The notes under the pieces are model-generated. The model saw nothing but the letters and a program-made list of their open reading frames with translations. It was not told the DNA's origin and searched no databases. Below, in pieces: positions 1 to 7,686 of a stretch of 64,000 nucleotides of DNA; the stretch's first letter is position 1; each line of letters opens with the position of its first letter. The DNA comes from Vibrionales bacterium SWAT-3 (GTDB lineage Bacteria > Pseudomonadota > Gammaproteobacteria > Enterobacterales > Vibrionaceae), in contig AAZW01000017.1 of the NCBI GenBank assembly GCA_000169995.1, forward strand, positions 23,069 through 87,068, written 5' to 3'. The translations under genes and the position numbers were made by a program.

Positions 1-320
1 ACTAGAACGATTGTATCCACATTCTCTGCTAGTTCGATGGCATCTAAGGCAATACCGACATCCCAGTCACCTTTCGCACTGCCATCACGACGCTGAATAA
101 ATGGCTTCAATTTCACATCAAAACCCACACCGCGCAGAATATGATGGAATTGACGCTGCTTAGGATCTTGACTAGAAATCGCATACGCATGAGCCGCAAC
201 AACATTTCGACCTTCTGTCGCTACATACCAAAATTGGTTGTAATCAAAGTTAGAACGATATTTGTCTCGTGTTGTGTAGTAAACGTTTTGGACGTCGACC
301 AAAATAGCTATGTTTTCCAT
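1..320 (-). CDS. NYN-domain (LabA/DUF88-like) protein, partial
   Basis: The N-terminal 106 residues of a gene that runs off the left edge of the window. The protein opens with MENIAILVDVQNVYY, the first beta strand and acidic residue of NYN/PIN-like nucleases (LabA/DUF88 family), and carries a second conserved stretch GDWDVGIALDAIELAE with the acidic residues expected of the metal site. Such proteins are predicted RNA-cleaving enzymes or RNA-binding regulators; the substrate is unknown. The start is the ATG at 318-320, preceded by AAAGG about ten bases upstream. The family call is from pattern recognition of motifs; the precise role is not known. Confidence 0.75.
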   Translation of the reverse strand, partial: MENIAILVDVQNVYYTTRDKYRSNFDYNQFWYVATEGRNVVAAHAYAISSQDPKQRQFHHILRGVGFDVKLKPFIQRRDGSAKGDWDVGIALDAIELAENVDTIVL

Positions 321-399
321 TAATTCATACCTTTATATTTTCGGTATACCCTATTCTATTCAACCCTAAAATGCGAGTCGCTTTATCCAATAAAAATGA

Positions 400-470
400 A
401 CCTGTTGGTTATGGTTAACGTAAATCTAAGCATGTTTAACGTAATCCTAACTATGCTTAATGGATGTCTA
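400..470. repeat. Short imperfect tandem repeat upstream of the DUF4174 gene
   Basis: The intergenic DNA between the two divergent genes holds two copies of a roughly 22-base unit containing TTAACGTAAnYCTAA followed by a CTATG/GCATG end, between about 413 and 462. It lies about 110 bases before the DUF4174 start. It could be a regulator-binding site or a chance repeat; nothing in the sequence decides. Confidence 0.35.
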
Positions 471-569
471 TCAAACTGGACGATCTTCTTTGATGTTGGT
501 GACCACCACACAAGGGCTATCGATTAGAGATACAAGTAAAGCTAACAGGCTACTTAAGGGAGGTTGGCT

Positions 570-1109
570 ATGCTACACCGACAAAAACACAAATCGCACG
601 TAAGCTTCGACAACACCGCAATGGTCGCTTTAGCTTCTTCCAGTAGTTGGTTAACTTTGCTCAAACTAATAACTGTTAGCACCGTGTTGATTTTTAGCCT
701 CTCCACTCATTCGGTGTTTGCTTATCCAGCCTACTCCCATTCTCAACCACTGCCTCATCGCAGCGTCATTTACTTCGCACCAGAGGAAGACTCGGTGGTA
801 AAAGAGTTTCTTAATGAAGTGCTGATCAATAACTGCCAGCTAGACGAAAGAGATGTTGTCATCATGGTGATAGCAGAAAGCGGATACACCGTCCCGACTT
901 GGCTTGAGGAAGAGTTTAACTTAGAAGCAGTAACCAGCGTTTATGAGATCCCTAAAGGGTCACACACCGCGGTATTAATTGGTAAAGACGGAAAAGAGAA
1001 GCACAGATGGAATGGTAAGACGGACTGGCAGAAAATCACTAACATCATCGACGAGATGCCAATGCGACAACAAGAAATGCAGCGACAAAGTAGCCGCTGC
1101 AGTATCTAA
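570..1109 (+). CDS. DUF4174 domain protein, exported
   Basis: A protein of 179 residues. The reading frame opens earlier with a TTG at 564, but the ATG at 570 follows an AAGGGAGG ribosome site with normal spacing, so it is the likely start. Residues about 25-50 form one hydrophobic segment ending near SVFAYPAYS, consistent with a signal peptide with a long, polar N-region or a membrane anchor. The rest matches the DUF4174 pattern: RSVIYFAPEEDSVV near the start of the domain, an ELDERDVVxMVI-like strand, and a terminal HRWNGKTDW motif. The family has a thioredoxin-like fold but no CxxC is visible here. Function unknown. Confidence 0.7.
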   Translation: MLHRQKHKSHVSFDNTAMVALASSSSWLTLLKLITVSTVLIFSLSTHSVFAYPAYSHSQPLPHRSVIYFAPEEDSVVKEFLNEVLINNCQLDERDVVIMVIAESGYTVPTWLEEEFNLEAVTSVYEIPKGSHTAVLIGKDGKEKHRWNGKTDWQKITNIIDEMPMRQQEMQRQSSRCSI

Positions 1110-1139
1110 CTCAAAACAAATTGCTAGAGCGTGACTTGG

Positions 1140-1910
1140 TTACTTGTTAAACCAATCGAGTTTTTCATGAAGCTGAGCCACGCTTCCAACAACGATCAAA
1201 GCCGGGCTTTTCGCGACGCTCGCAAGGTTAGCTAAGTCATTCAATCCACCTCGATAGACCTTCTGTTCTTGGCGAGTACCGTTTTCAATGATTGCTACAG
1301 GCATGTCTGATCGCATACCATTATCAAGCAAATTCTTCTGAATATTAGGGCTCTCTTTTAGACCCATGTAGAACACGATCGTGTGATTGTGTTGAGCAAG
1401 AGATTGCCAGTCGATATCTTCGCCATCTTTCTTTAAGTGGCCAGTAATAAACTGAACACTTTGAGCGTGGTCGCGATGCGTCAGTGGAATCCCCGCATAA
1501 GCCGTAGCACCAGCGGCTGCCGTAATACCAGGAATAACTTCAAATCTCACATCGTTCTCAGCCAGAGTTTCGCACTCTTCCCCGCCGCGTCCAAAGATAA
1601 ACGAGTCACCACCTTTCAGGCGTACTACATGCTTATTCTCTTGGGCTTTAGTAACCAATAATTGGTTGATCTGATCTTGCGGTACACAGTGATGATCAAG
1701 CTTTTTGCCCACATATAGCATCTCTGCTTCTGGGTTTGCCATCGCCAGGATATCTTTTGATACCAAACGATCGTAAACCAGTACATCCGCTTGTTGGATG
1801 ACGCGTGCTGCTTTTAAAGTTAACAGGTCTGGGTCACCAGGTCCTGCACCTACCAATGAAACAAATCCTTTGTTTACTTCTTTAACATTCGATGACGATA
1901 CTTCTGACAT
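1140..1910 (-). CDS. cobA: Uroporphyrinogen-III C-methyltransferase
   Basis: S-adenosylmethionine-dependent enzyme that methylates uroporphyrinogen III at C2 and C7 to give precorrin-2, the precursor of siroheme. The 256-residue chain has the family landmarks: VGAGPGDPDLLTLKA at the N-terminus, LKGGDSFIFGRGGEE near residue 100, and VIPGITAAAGATAYAGIPLTHR near residue 125. It is the stand-alone SUMT form, without the CysG dehydrogenase/chelatase domain. It is the next gene after the nirBD-nirC operon on the same strand, which fits the siroheme demand of NirB, although a terminator at 2143-2170 suggests that it has its own promoter. Confidence 0.92.
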   Translation of the reverse strand: MSEVSSSNVKEVNKGFVSLVGAGPGDPDLLTLKAARVIQQADVLVYDRLVSKDILAMANPEAEMLYVGKKLDHHCVPQDQINQLLVTKAQENKHVVRLKGGDSFIFGRGGEECETLAENDVRFEVIPGITAAAGATAYAGIPLTHRDHAQSVQFITGHLKKDGEDIDWQSLAQHNHTIVFYMGLKESPNIQKNLLDNGMRSDMPVAIIENGTRQEQKVYRGGLNDLANLASVAKSPALIVVGSVAQLHEKLDWFNK

Positions 1911-2140
1911 GCTGTGCTCCGAAGGTTTGCTTGTTTTATCTCAAGCTTCAATCTATGTGATAAGTCACTGTATTCATGATGACTTATCCAAATCCTTAAC
2001 CCTTAGACTATCAGGTGTTGATATAAATATTCCGTTTAAATACTAACGAAGATAGAAGTAATTATAACAAAACGATCTATTGCAGGTATTTGATACTAAT
2101 ACTCATCAACACCTTGATGATGCTTAAGGCATTCGAACTA

Positions 2141-2172
2141 AAAAAGCCCCAAACATTTCGTTGGGGCTTTCA
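2141..2172 (-). terminator. Rho-independent terminator of nirBD-nirC
   Basis: Ten-base-pair stem AAAGCCCCAA / TTGGGGCTTT (2143-2152 with 2161-2170) with an eight-base loop. On the minus strand it is followed by a T run, so it ends transcription coming from nirC and separates it from cobA. Confidence 0.85.
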
Positions 2173-2207
2173 ATCTCATACTAAATTACGTTTCACCGTA
2201 TTCAGAA

Positions 2208-3023
2208 TTACTTAGCGCCTAGAGAAGGAGCTGTTTTAGCGTGAGTTAGGTATAGAGGAACACACGTCATTAGTAGACCACCAACGATGTTACCTAGGAT
2301 TGTTGGGATAAGGTTGAAGTTCAACCATGTTGCGATACCGAAGTCAGCGCCAAGAATCATACCCAGTGGGAATAGGAACATGTTTACTACTGTGTGCTCA
2401 AATACTAGTGCGAAGAAGATGAAGATTGGGAACCACATCATTGCTACACGGCCAGACACAGTACGCGCTGTCATGTTACCAATCACACCTAGACATACCA
2501 TTAGGTTACAGAAGATACCGCGTACGAAACACGTGATCCATCCGTCAATGCCCATGTTTTCAAAACCTAAGCTACGACCTGTAGAAACAGCAATGAATTT
2601 TTGAGCAACAGCGTTTGGTTCTAGAGAGAAGTTACCTGTTAATGAAACAGCCACTAGGAAAGCAACAATCAAAGAACCAATAAGGTTACCAAGACCAACA
2701 ATACCCCAACAACGTAGGATACGACCCCAAGTGATGCCTGGGCGGTTGTCGAATTTAGCTAAAGGAGCAAGGCCGAAAACGCCAGTTACTAGGTCGTAAC
2801 CCATAACACTTAGAATAACGAAACCAACTGGGAACACTAGTGCGCCAACAAGGCCAATGCCGGTTTGTACCATTGCTGTAATAGCAACAACAACCGCGAG
2901 AGAAAGGATGATGCCAGCCATAGTGCTTCGAATCAGAAGATCGCGAGTACTTGTTTTCGTTTTCGCTTCACCCACATCGATCATCGTTTGAACGAATTCA
3001 GCTGGTTTGTAATCAGGAGACAT
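2208..3023 (-). CDS. nirC: Formate/nitrite channel (FNT family, NirC-like)
   Basis: Integral membrane protein of 271 residues, about six transmembrane helices, of the formate-nitrite transporter family. Family features include the glycine-rich helix GLGNLIGSLIVAF, the following SxGRSLGFE region and the NxMVCLG helix that lines the pore. It sits 123 bases downstream of nirD on the same strand, so its likely job is nitrite import, or balancing nitrite for the cytoplasmic reductase. A formate-preferring FocA-type role cannot be excluded from sequence alone, but the operon context favours nitrite. Confidence 0.85.
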   Translation of the reverse strand: MSPDYKPAEFVQTMIDVGEAKTKTSTRDLLIRSTMAGIILSLAVVVAITAMVQTGIGLVGALVFPVGFVILSVMGYDLVTGVFGLAPLAKFDNRPGITWGRILRCWGIVGLGNLIGSLIVAFLVAVSLTGNFSLEPNAVAQKFIAVSTGRSLGFENMGIDGWITCFVRGIFCNLMVCLGVIGNMTARTVSGRVAMMWFPIFIFFALVFEHTVVNMFLFPLGMILGADFGIATWLNFNLIPTILGNIVGGLLMTCVPLYLTHAKTAPSLGAK

Positions 3024-3073
3024 AATGTTGTCCTTAAAAAAGTAAAATTAAAAGTTAAAATTGGATAGGAAAA

Positions 3074-3115
3074 GGCTCTAGTTGCCGAGTTAAGGCAATA
3101 TCGAGAACTAGAACC
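3074..3115 (-). promoter_or_regulatory. Intergenic hairpin between nirD and nirC
   Basis: GGCTCTAGTT (3074-3083) pairs with AACTAGAACC (3106-3115), ten pairs with one G-U, around a 22-base loop. There is no strong T run after it on the minus strand, so it looks more like an attenuator or RNA-processing element tuning nirC relative to nirBD than a full stop. Confidence 0.5.
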
Positions 3116-3146
3116 CTTGAACTATCAAATCTTACTCATCCAAAGA

Positions 3147-3470
3147 TTAAGCAGAGATTTCTACAGCACCTTTGGTAACACGAGCTTTGTACGCTTTCAC
3201 GTTGAAGTTCTCGTCTTCCATGCACGCACCTGTTGTCAGGTTAAAGCGTTGCTTCTTAGGCGGGCTTGCCACCCAAAGCTCTTCTTTGTGCTCTACAATC
3301 AGACCACGTGATAACACGTTAGACTGGAAGTAAGGGTCTGTGTTGCTAATCGCGAATACTTCTTCAGCCTTAGTTGGGCGGAAGACTGCTACTTGCTCAC
3401 CACCAACCAATGCACAAACACCTGTACCTGGGATAATGTCTTCGATCTTACAAACTTTGGTAAATGCCAT
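3147..3470 (-). CDS. nirD: Nitrite reductase (NADH) small subunit
   Basis: 107 residues, the usual NirD length. The chain has the Rieske-like fold signature seen in NirD (KVCKIEDIIPGTGVCALV, VFAISNTDPYFQSNVLSRG, WVASPPKKQRFNLTTGACMED). The cluster-binding Cys/His pairs of true Rieske proteins are absent, as is normal for NirD. It partners NirB in cytoplasmic NADH-dependent reduction of nitrite to ammonium. The start lies 14 bases after the nirB stop, consistent with one transcript. Confidence 0.95.
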   Translation of the reverse strand: MAFTKVCKIEDIIPGTGVCALVGGEQVAVFRPTKAEEVFAISNTDPYFQSNVLSRGLIVEHKEELWVASPPKKQRFNLTTGACMEDENFNVKAYKARVTKGAVEISA

Positions 3471-3484
3471 GATGTCGTCTCCCC

Positions 3485-6058
3485 TTAAACAGATTCTACG
3501 TGAATGATGTCGCCCTGATGCTTTGAAGTAATGGCTTCAGGATGTTTCTCAGTGAATGTCGCTGGACGGTGCTGTTCACGGCCATCATCAACAAACACAA
3601 CGTTTTCATCACGGTCATCAGCATTGATGAAGTGAGCGAAGCGCTTAAGTTGAGCTTCATCGTTGATAGTATCTGTCCACTCACAAGCAAAGTTATCCAC
3701 TAGGCCAGCAATGTCAGTTTCAAGTTGGTCATTGATGCCAAGCTTGTTGTCTACAATCACTTCACGTAGGTAATCAACACCACCTTCTAGGTTGTCCATC
3801 CATACCGAAGTACGTTGCAGTGGAGCAGCCGTGCGGATGTAGAACATCATGAAACGGTCGATGTATTTGATCAGCGTTTCTTGGTCTAGGTCGCTTGCAA
3901 GTAAGTCTGCGTGACGAGGCTTCATACCACCGTTACCACATACGTACATGTTCCAACCCGCATCAGTCGCGATAATACCTAAATCTTTACCTTGAGCTTC
4001 AGCACACTCACGAGTACAACCTGACACACCAAACTTCATCTTGTGAGGAGTACGGATGCCTTTGTAACGGTTCTCGATCATCACGCCTAGGCCAACTGAA
4101 TCTTGAACGCCGTAACGACACCAAGTAGAACCAACACATGTCTTAGCCATACGAAGTGCTTTTGCGTAAGCTTGACCCGTTTCGTAACCCGCAGCGATTA
4201 ACTTCTTCCAGATTGCTGGTAAGTCATCTTTCTGAGCACCGAATAGACCGATACGTTGTGCACCCGTAATCTTGGTGTACAGGTTGTATTCTGCAGCAAC
4301 ATCAGCAAGAACGCTTAGTGCTTGAGGGGTTACTTCACCACCCGCCATACGAGGGATAACCGAGTAAGTGCCGTCTTTTTGCATGTTACCTAGGAAGTTA
4401 TCGTTGGTATCGTGCAGCTTCACTAGATCAGGTTTAAGGATGTGTTCACCCCAGCAAGAAGCAAGGATAGAACCCGCTAGAGGCTTACATACTTCACAGC
4501 CGTAGCCTTTACCGTATTTCTCTAGTAGCTCATCGAACGTTTTGATTTCTTCGATGCGAATTAAGTGGAAAAGCTCTTGGCGAGAGTAAGCAAAGTGCTC
4601 ACAAACGTCGTTCTTCACTTCAACACCAGCTTTAGCTAGTTCAGCATTTAATACTGAAGTCACTAGTGGAATACAACCACCACAACCAGTACCTGCGCCA
4701 GTTACTGCTTTGATATCACCGATTGTGTGATGACCTTCAGCAACCGCTTGAGCGATCTTGCCTTTAGTCACATCAAAACAAGAACAGATAACTGCAGATT
4801 CAGGAAGAGAGTCTGCGCCAAGTGTTGGCTTTTCAGCCCCCGCATGAGCAGGAAGAATTAGAGCATCTGGGTGTTCTGGTAGGTCGATTTCGTTCAGCAT
4901 AAGCTGTAGAAGGTCGCCGTAGTCAGACGTGTCACCAACCATTACTGCACCAAGCAGCTTCTTGTTGTCTTCAGAAACGATTAGACGCTTGTAAACTTCT
5001 TGCTCTTCGTTTTGGTAAACGTAGCTCTTACAGCCAGGAGTACGACCGTTCGCATCACCGATAGAGCCTACTTTCACGCCTAGAAGCTTAAGCTTCGCAG
5101 ACATGTCAGCACCTTCAAATGTGCTTTCGTTGCCAACAACATGGTCAACAGCAACTGTCGCCATTTTGTAACCAGGAGCAACAAGGCCGTAGAACGTTTG
5201 GTTCCAAGACGCACACTCACCGATTGCGTAGATATCTTTGTCTGTCGTTTGACAGTGATCGTTAATCTCGATACCGCCACGAGGTGCAATACCTAGACCC
5301 ATTTGACGAGCAAGTTTGTCTTGAGGGCGAATACCAGCAGAGAATACGATGAAATCAGTTTCTAGCTCAGTACCGTCTGCAAAGCGCATTACGTTACGAG
5401 CTTCAGTGCCTTCAGGAGCAATCTCAAGCGTGTTCTTGCTTGTATGTACGTTAACGCCCATACGTTCGATTTTTTGACGAAGTTGGTTGCCACCCGCTTG
5501 GTCAAGCTGCTCAGCCATTAGCTTAGGAGCAAACTCAACAACGTGTGTGGTTACGCCAAGAGCTTTAAGTGCGCCTGCCGCTTCAAGGCCAAGTAGACCA
5601 CCACCAACAACAACACCAGACTTAGAGTTCTTAGCCGTCGCTTCGATCGCTTTTAAGTCTTCGATTGTGCGGTAAACAAAACAGTCTTTACCTTCGTTAC
5701 CTTTGATTGGCGGAACGAATGGGAATGAGCCTGTAGCAAGGATGAGTTTGTCGTATTGAACTTCACGACCAGTGCTTGAGTAAACTGTTTTCTTTTCACG
5801 GTTAACGTTAATAGCACGTTCGCCGATCAGCATATTGATGCCGTGTTTCTCGTAGAAGCCTTCTTTAACTAAAGAAAGTTCTTCCGCAGTATGGTGTGAA
5901 AAATAAGAAGAAAGGTGTACACGATCATAGGCTACGCGAGGCTCTTCACAGAACACCGTGATGTCCATGTTAGCAACATCTGTCTTCTCGACTAAATCTT
6001 CGATATAGCGATGACCGACCATCCCGTTACCGATTACGACTAGCTTCATCTTGCTCAT
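3485..6058 (-). CDS. nirB: Nitrite reductase (NADH) large subunit
   Basis: 857 residues; E. coli NirB is of similar size. Domains in order: FAD/NAD(P)H oxidoreductase with the GNGMVGHRY dinucleotide motif at about 9-17 and a second GGGLLGLEAAG near 150; a BFD-like [2Fe-2S] domain with CSC near 424 and CGGC near 458; a CEVCK pair near 521; ferredoxin-like half domain and siroheme/[4Fe-4S] domain with CVGSTWC near 641 and CTREC near 680, the CX5C...CX3C cluster pattern. All electron-carrying motifs are intact. The enzyme takes electrons from NADH and reduces nitrite by six electrons to ammonium. First gene of the nirBD-nirC operon, under the FNR/NarP-type promoter upstream. Confidence 0.97.
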   Translation of the reverse strand: MSKMKLVVIGNGMVGHRYIEDLVEKTDVANMDITVFCEEPRVAYDRVHLSSYFSHHTAEELSLVKEGFYEKHGINMLIGERAINVNREKKTVYSSTGREVQYDKLILATGSFPFVPPIKGNEGKDCFVYRTIEDLKAIEATAKNSKSGVVVGGGLLGLEAAGALKALGVTTHVVEFAPKLMAEQLDQAGGNQLRQKIERMGVNVHTSKNTLEIAPEGTEARNVMRFADGTELETDFIVFSAGIRPQDKLARQMGLGIAPRGGIEINDHCQTTDKDIYAIGECASWNQTFYGLVAPGYKMATVAVDHVVGNESTFEGADMSAKLKLLGVKVGSIGDANGRTPGCKSYVYQNEEQEVYKRLIVSEDNKKLLGAVMVGDTSDYGDLLQLMLNEIDLPEHPDALILPAHAGAEKPTLGADSLPESAVICSCFDVTKGKIAQAVAEGHHTIGDIKAVTGAGTGCGGCIPLVTSVLNAELAKAGVEVKNDVCEHFAYSRQELFHLIRIEEIKTFDELLEKYGKGYGCEVCKPLAGSILASCWGEHILKPDLVKLHDTNDNFLGNMQKDGTYSVIPRMAGGEVTPQALSVLADVAAEYNLYTKITGAQRIGLFGAQKDDLPAIWKKLIAAGYETGQAYAKALRMAKTCVGSTWCRYGVQDSVGLGVMIENRYKGIRTPHKMKFGVSGCTRECAEAQGKDLGIIATDAGWNMYVCGNGGMKPRHADLLASDLDQETLIKYIDRFMMFYIRTAAPLQRTSVWMDNLEGGVDYLREVIVDNKLGINDQLETDIAGLVDNFACEWTDTINDEAQLKRFAHFINADDRDENVVFVDDGREQHRPATFTEKHPEAITSKHQGDIIHVESV

Positions 6059-6096
6059 AAGAATTCCTGAAGGTTATATATTTCTTAACTGAGCGA

Positions 6097-6167
6097 ATAA
6101 TGAATTATGAAAGAAAATGAAAAAATGATGTAAATCAATTACGAAATCGAACTACCCAAAAGGGGTA
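6097..6167 (-). promoter_or_regulatory. nirB promoter with FNR site and NarL/NarP site
   Basis: Read on the minus strand, TTGATTTACATCAT (6125-6138) matches the FNR consensus TTGAT-N4-ATCAA in nine of ten positions. Upstream lies the inverted repeat TACCCAAAAGGGGTA (6153-6167), a NarL/NarP heptamer pair. Their centres are about 28 bases apart, which is the spacing of the E. coli nirB promoter (FNR at -41.5, NarL/NarP at -69.5). A -10-like CATTAT at 6097-6102 falls where a class II FNR promoter needs it. Expected behaviour: induced without oxygen and by nitrate or nitrite. Confidence 0.85.
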
Positions 6168-6311
6168 GAACAAAAGAGGTAGAAGTGGCTAATTTTACGC
6201 CACAGCAAACGAATAACCATAAGTTTGATAAGGTTTAGAGGCATTTTATAGGCAATTTCACACACAAGCATGCTTGTTGTAATATTTCACAATAGACTAG
6301 CAACAACGTAA

Positions 6312-6330
6312 GTAAATGACAATCATTTTC
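6312..6330. promoter_or_regulatory. Candidate Fur box with no adjacent gene
   Basis: GTAAATGACAATCATTTTC agrees with the 19-base Fur consensus at about 15 positions by hand alignment. It lies about 250 bases upstream of the nirB start and 370 bases from the tRNA operon terminator, with no open gene next to it. A nine-pair hairpin, ACTCATGAA (6358-6366) with TTCATGAGT, follows on the plus side. It may control an unannotated small RNA or add iron control to nirB. Confidence 0.45.
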
Positions 6331-6690
6331 ATTTATAGTCATAAGAAGTGTAATAACTCATGAAAGCGTTACAGGTTCATGAGTAACTGTGTATAAATGT
6401 GAAGAACTGGATGACCAAAAACACAGTCGTCCCGCCCCCCTACCCATAGATTCCATTTATAAATCGCACACTCGATTAACTTGAGTTGTCTTGCTGAGCT
6501 ACTCGCAGTTTTCTCAGAAATACTTTTGGTTCAACTTATACAACCTGCGCAATAAAGCGCCTTGATAACGTAGAAATCCGTAAAGCAGAGCAATCAGCAT
6601 AGAGCCATCTAGCCATCTAGCCATAAGTGAAATTCAATGAATGGACAGCGTTAGAAATTAGGAAAGCCTGAAGAAATGGAATTTCAGATA
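6331..6690. other. Gene-free stretch between nirB promoter and tRNA operon
   Basis: No coding frame with a ribosome site was seen on either strand. The only structure noted is the hairpin at about 6358-6386 and a run of C residues near 6434-6443. The rest looks like unremarkable intergenic DNA. Confidence 0.5.
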
Positions 6691-6692
6691 GC

Positions 6693-6720
6693 AAAAAGGC
6701 CAGCATATCTGCTGGCCTTT
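6693..6720 (-). terminator. Terminator of the tRNA operon
   Basis: Eleven-pair stem AAAGGCCAGCA / TGCTGGCCTTT (6695-6705 with 6710-6720), four-base loop, followed on the minus strand by TTTTTGC. It lies 13 bases past the 3' end of the last tRNA-Cys. Confidence 0.9.
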
Positions 6721-6733
6721 CGACTTTGAATAG

Positions 6734-6807
6734 TGGAGGCGCCTCCCGGAGTCGAACCGAGGTCCACGGATTTGCAATCCGCTGCATAGCCACTCTGCCA
6801 AGGCGCC
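6734..6807 (-). tRNA. tRNA-Cys (GCA), copy 1
   Basis: 74 nt including encoded CCA. The GGCGCC acceptor arm pairs with GGCGCC before TCCA; the anticodon loop reads TTGCAAA (anticodon GCA); the T loop is GGTTCGACTCC. Identical in sequence to the second tRNA-Cys at 7152-7225. Last gene of the five-tRNA operon. Confidence 0.97.
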
Positions 6808-6871
6808 TTCAATAGTGTTTTAAGAGAACAACTCTGTTGAGCATCACCAAACAAGGTAACAATCAAATAGA

Positions 6872-6958
6872 TGGTGCCCCGGGCCGGACTTGAACCGGCA
6901 CAACGCGAACGTCGAGGGATTTTAAATCCCTTGTGTCTACCAATTCCACCACCAGGGC
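6872..6958 (-). tRNA. tRNA-Leu (TAA), copy 1
   Basis: 87 nt with long variable arm, as in class II tRNAs, and encoded CCA. The anticodon loop TTTTAAA gives anticodon TAA. Differs from the copy at 7292-7378 only at the two partners of one base pair in the variable-arm stem (A-U here, G-C there). Confidence 0.97.
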
Positions 6959-7038
6959 ACGCAATTCTTTATTGCGATGCCGATTACTGAAAAGTAAAAC
7001 ACCATCTTAATGTCGAAATAAATCAACATGACAAAATT

Positions 7039-7114
7039 TGGAGCGATACATCGGGTTCGAACCGATGACCTCAACCTTGGCAAGGTTGCGCTCTACCAAC
7101 TGAGCTAGTATCGC
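7039..7114 (-). tRNA. tRNA-Gly (GCC)
   Basis: 76 nt with encoded CCA. The acceptor arm GCGATAC pairs with GTATCGC; the anticodon loop TTGCCAA gives anticodon GCC; the D arm is AGCTCAGTTGGTAGAGC. It sits between the two Leu-Cys pairs. Confidence 0.97.
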
Positions 7115-7151
7115 ATTTTCATTCATCAGCTTTCTAAAATGAAAGAGAGAA

Positions 7152-7225
7152 TGGAGGCGCCTCCCGGAGTCGAACCGAGGTCCACGGATTTGCAATCCGC
7201 TGCATAGCCACTCTGCCAAGGCGCC
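7152..7225 (-). tRNA. tRNA-Cys (GCA), copy 2
   Basis: 74 nt, identical to the gene at 6734-6807. The flanking DNA is also similar (TTTAATAGTGGTTTAAGAGA here, TTCAATAGTGTTTTAAGAGA there), showing that a Leu-Cys block was duplicated as a unit. Confidence 0.97.
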
Positions 7226-7291
7226 TTTAATAGTGGTTTAAGAGAACAACTCTTGGTTCATCACTCTACTCTAAAGTAGAAGCTAGATAGA

Positions 7292-7378
7292 TGGTGCCCC
7301 GGGCCGGACTTGAACCGGCACAGCGCGAACGCCGAGGGATTTTAAATCCCTTGTGTCTACCAATTCCACCACCAGGGC
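7292..7378 (-). tRNA. tRNA-Leu (TAA), copy 2, first in operon
   Basis: 87 nt class II tRNA with anticodon TAA and encoded CCA. First gene of the operon. The downstream spacer containing ACTGAAAAGTAAAACACCATCT is shared between both Leu copies, again showing block duplication. Confidence 0.97.
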
Positions 7379-7454
7379 AACGCAATCTTGCGATGCTGAT
7401 TACTGAAAAGTAAAACACCATCTCTCAGCGACCTAAGCCGTGAGAACGAGGTGT

Positions 7455-7482
7455 ACTTTAACGGATGGAAAAAATTCGTCAA
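7455..7482 (-). promoter_or_regulatory. Probable tRNA operon promoter
   Basis: Minus strand TTGACG (7477-7482), 16-base spacer, TAAAGT (7455-7460), then a C-rich ACACCTCG discriminator. This is the look of a strong sigma-70 stable-RNA promoter and it lies about 80 bases before the first tRNA-Leu. Confidence 0.65.
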
Positions 7483-7629
7483 CAATAAATTTTATCTTTT
7501 AATTCAAGTGATTAATTATCGCACTTTGGAGATTGAAATTACTACAGATTGCGCAAATGGCAAACACAATCTCCTCCTCCAAAGCCGGCTCAAAATCATT
7601 CATAATACATGGGAACGAGAAAACTCGAA

Positions 7630-7656
7630 TAAAAATGCCAGTCGAAGGACTGGCTT
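7630..7656 (-). terminator. Terminator after the SGNH/ligase fusion gene
   Basis: GCCAGTC (7637-7643) pairs with GACTGGC (7648-7654) around a GAAG loop, followed on the minus strand by ATTTTTATT. It lies about 30 bases after the stop of the gene at 7687-9504. Confidence 0.8.
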
Positions 7657-7686
7657 TATCAGTAATTCTGGAAAGCACGAACCTAA

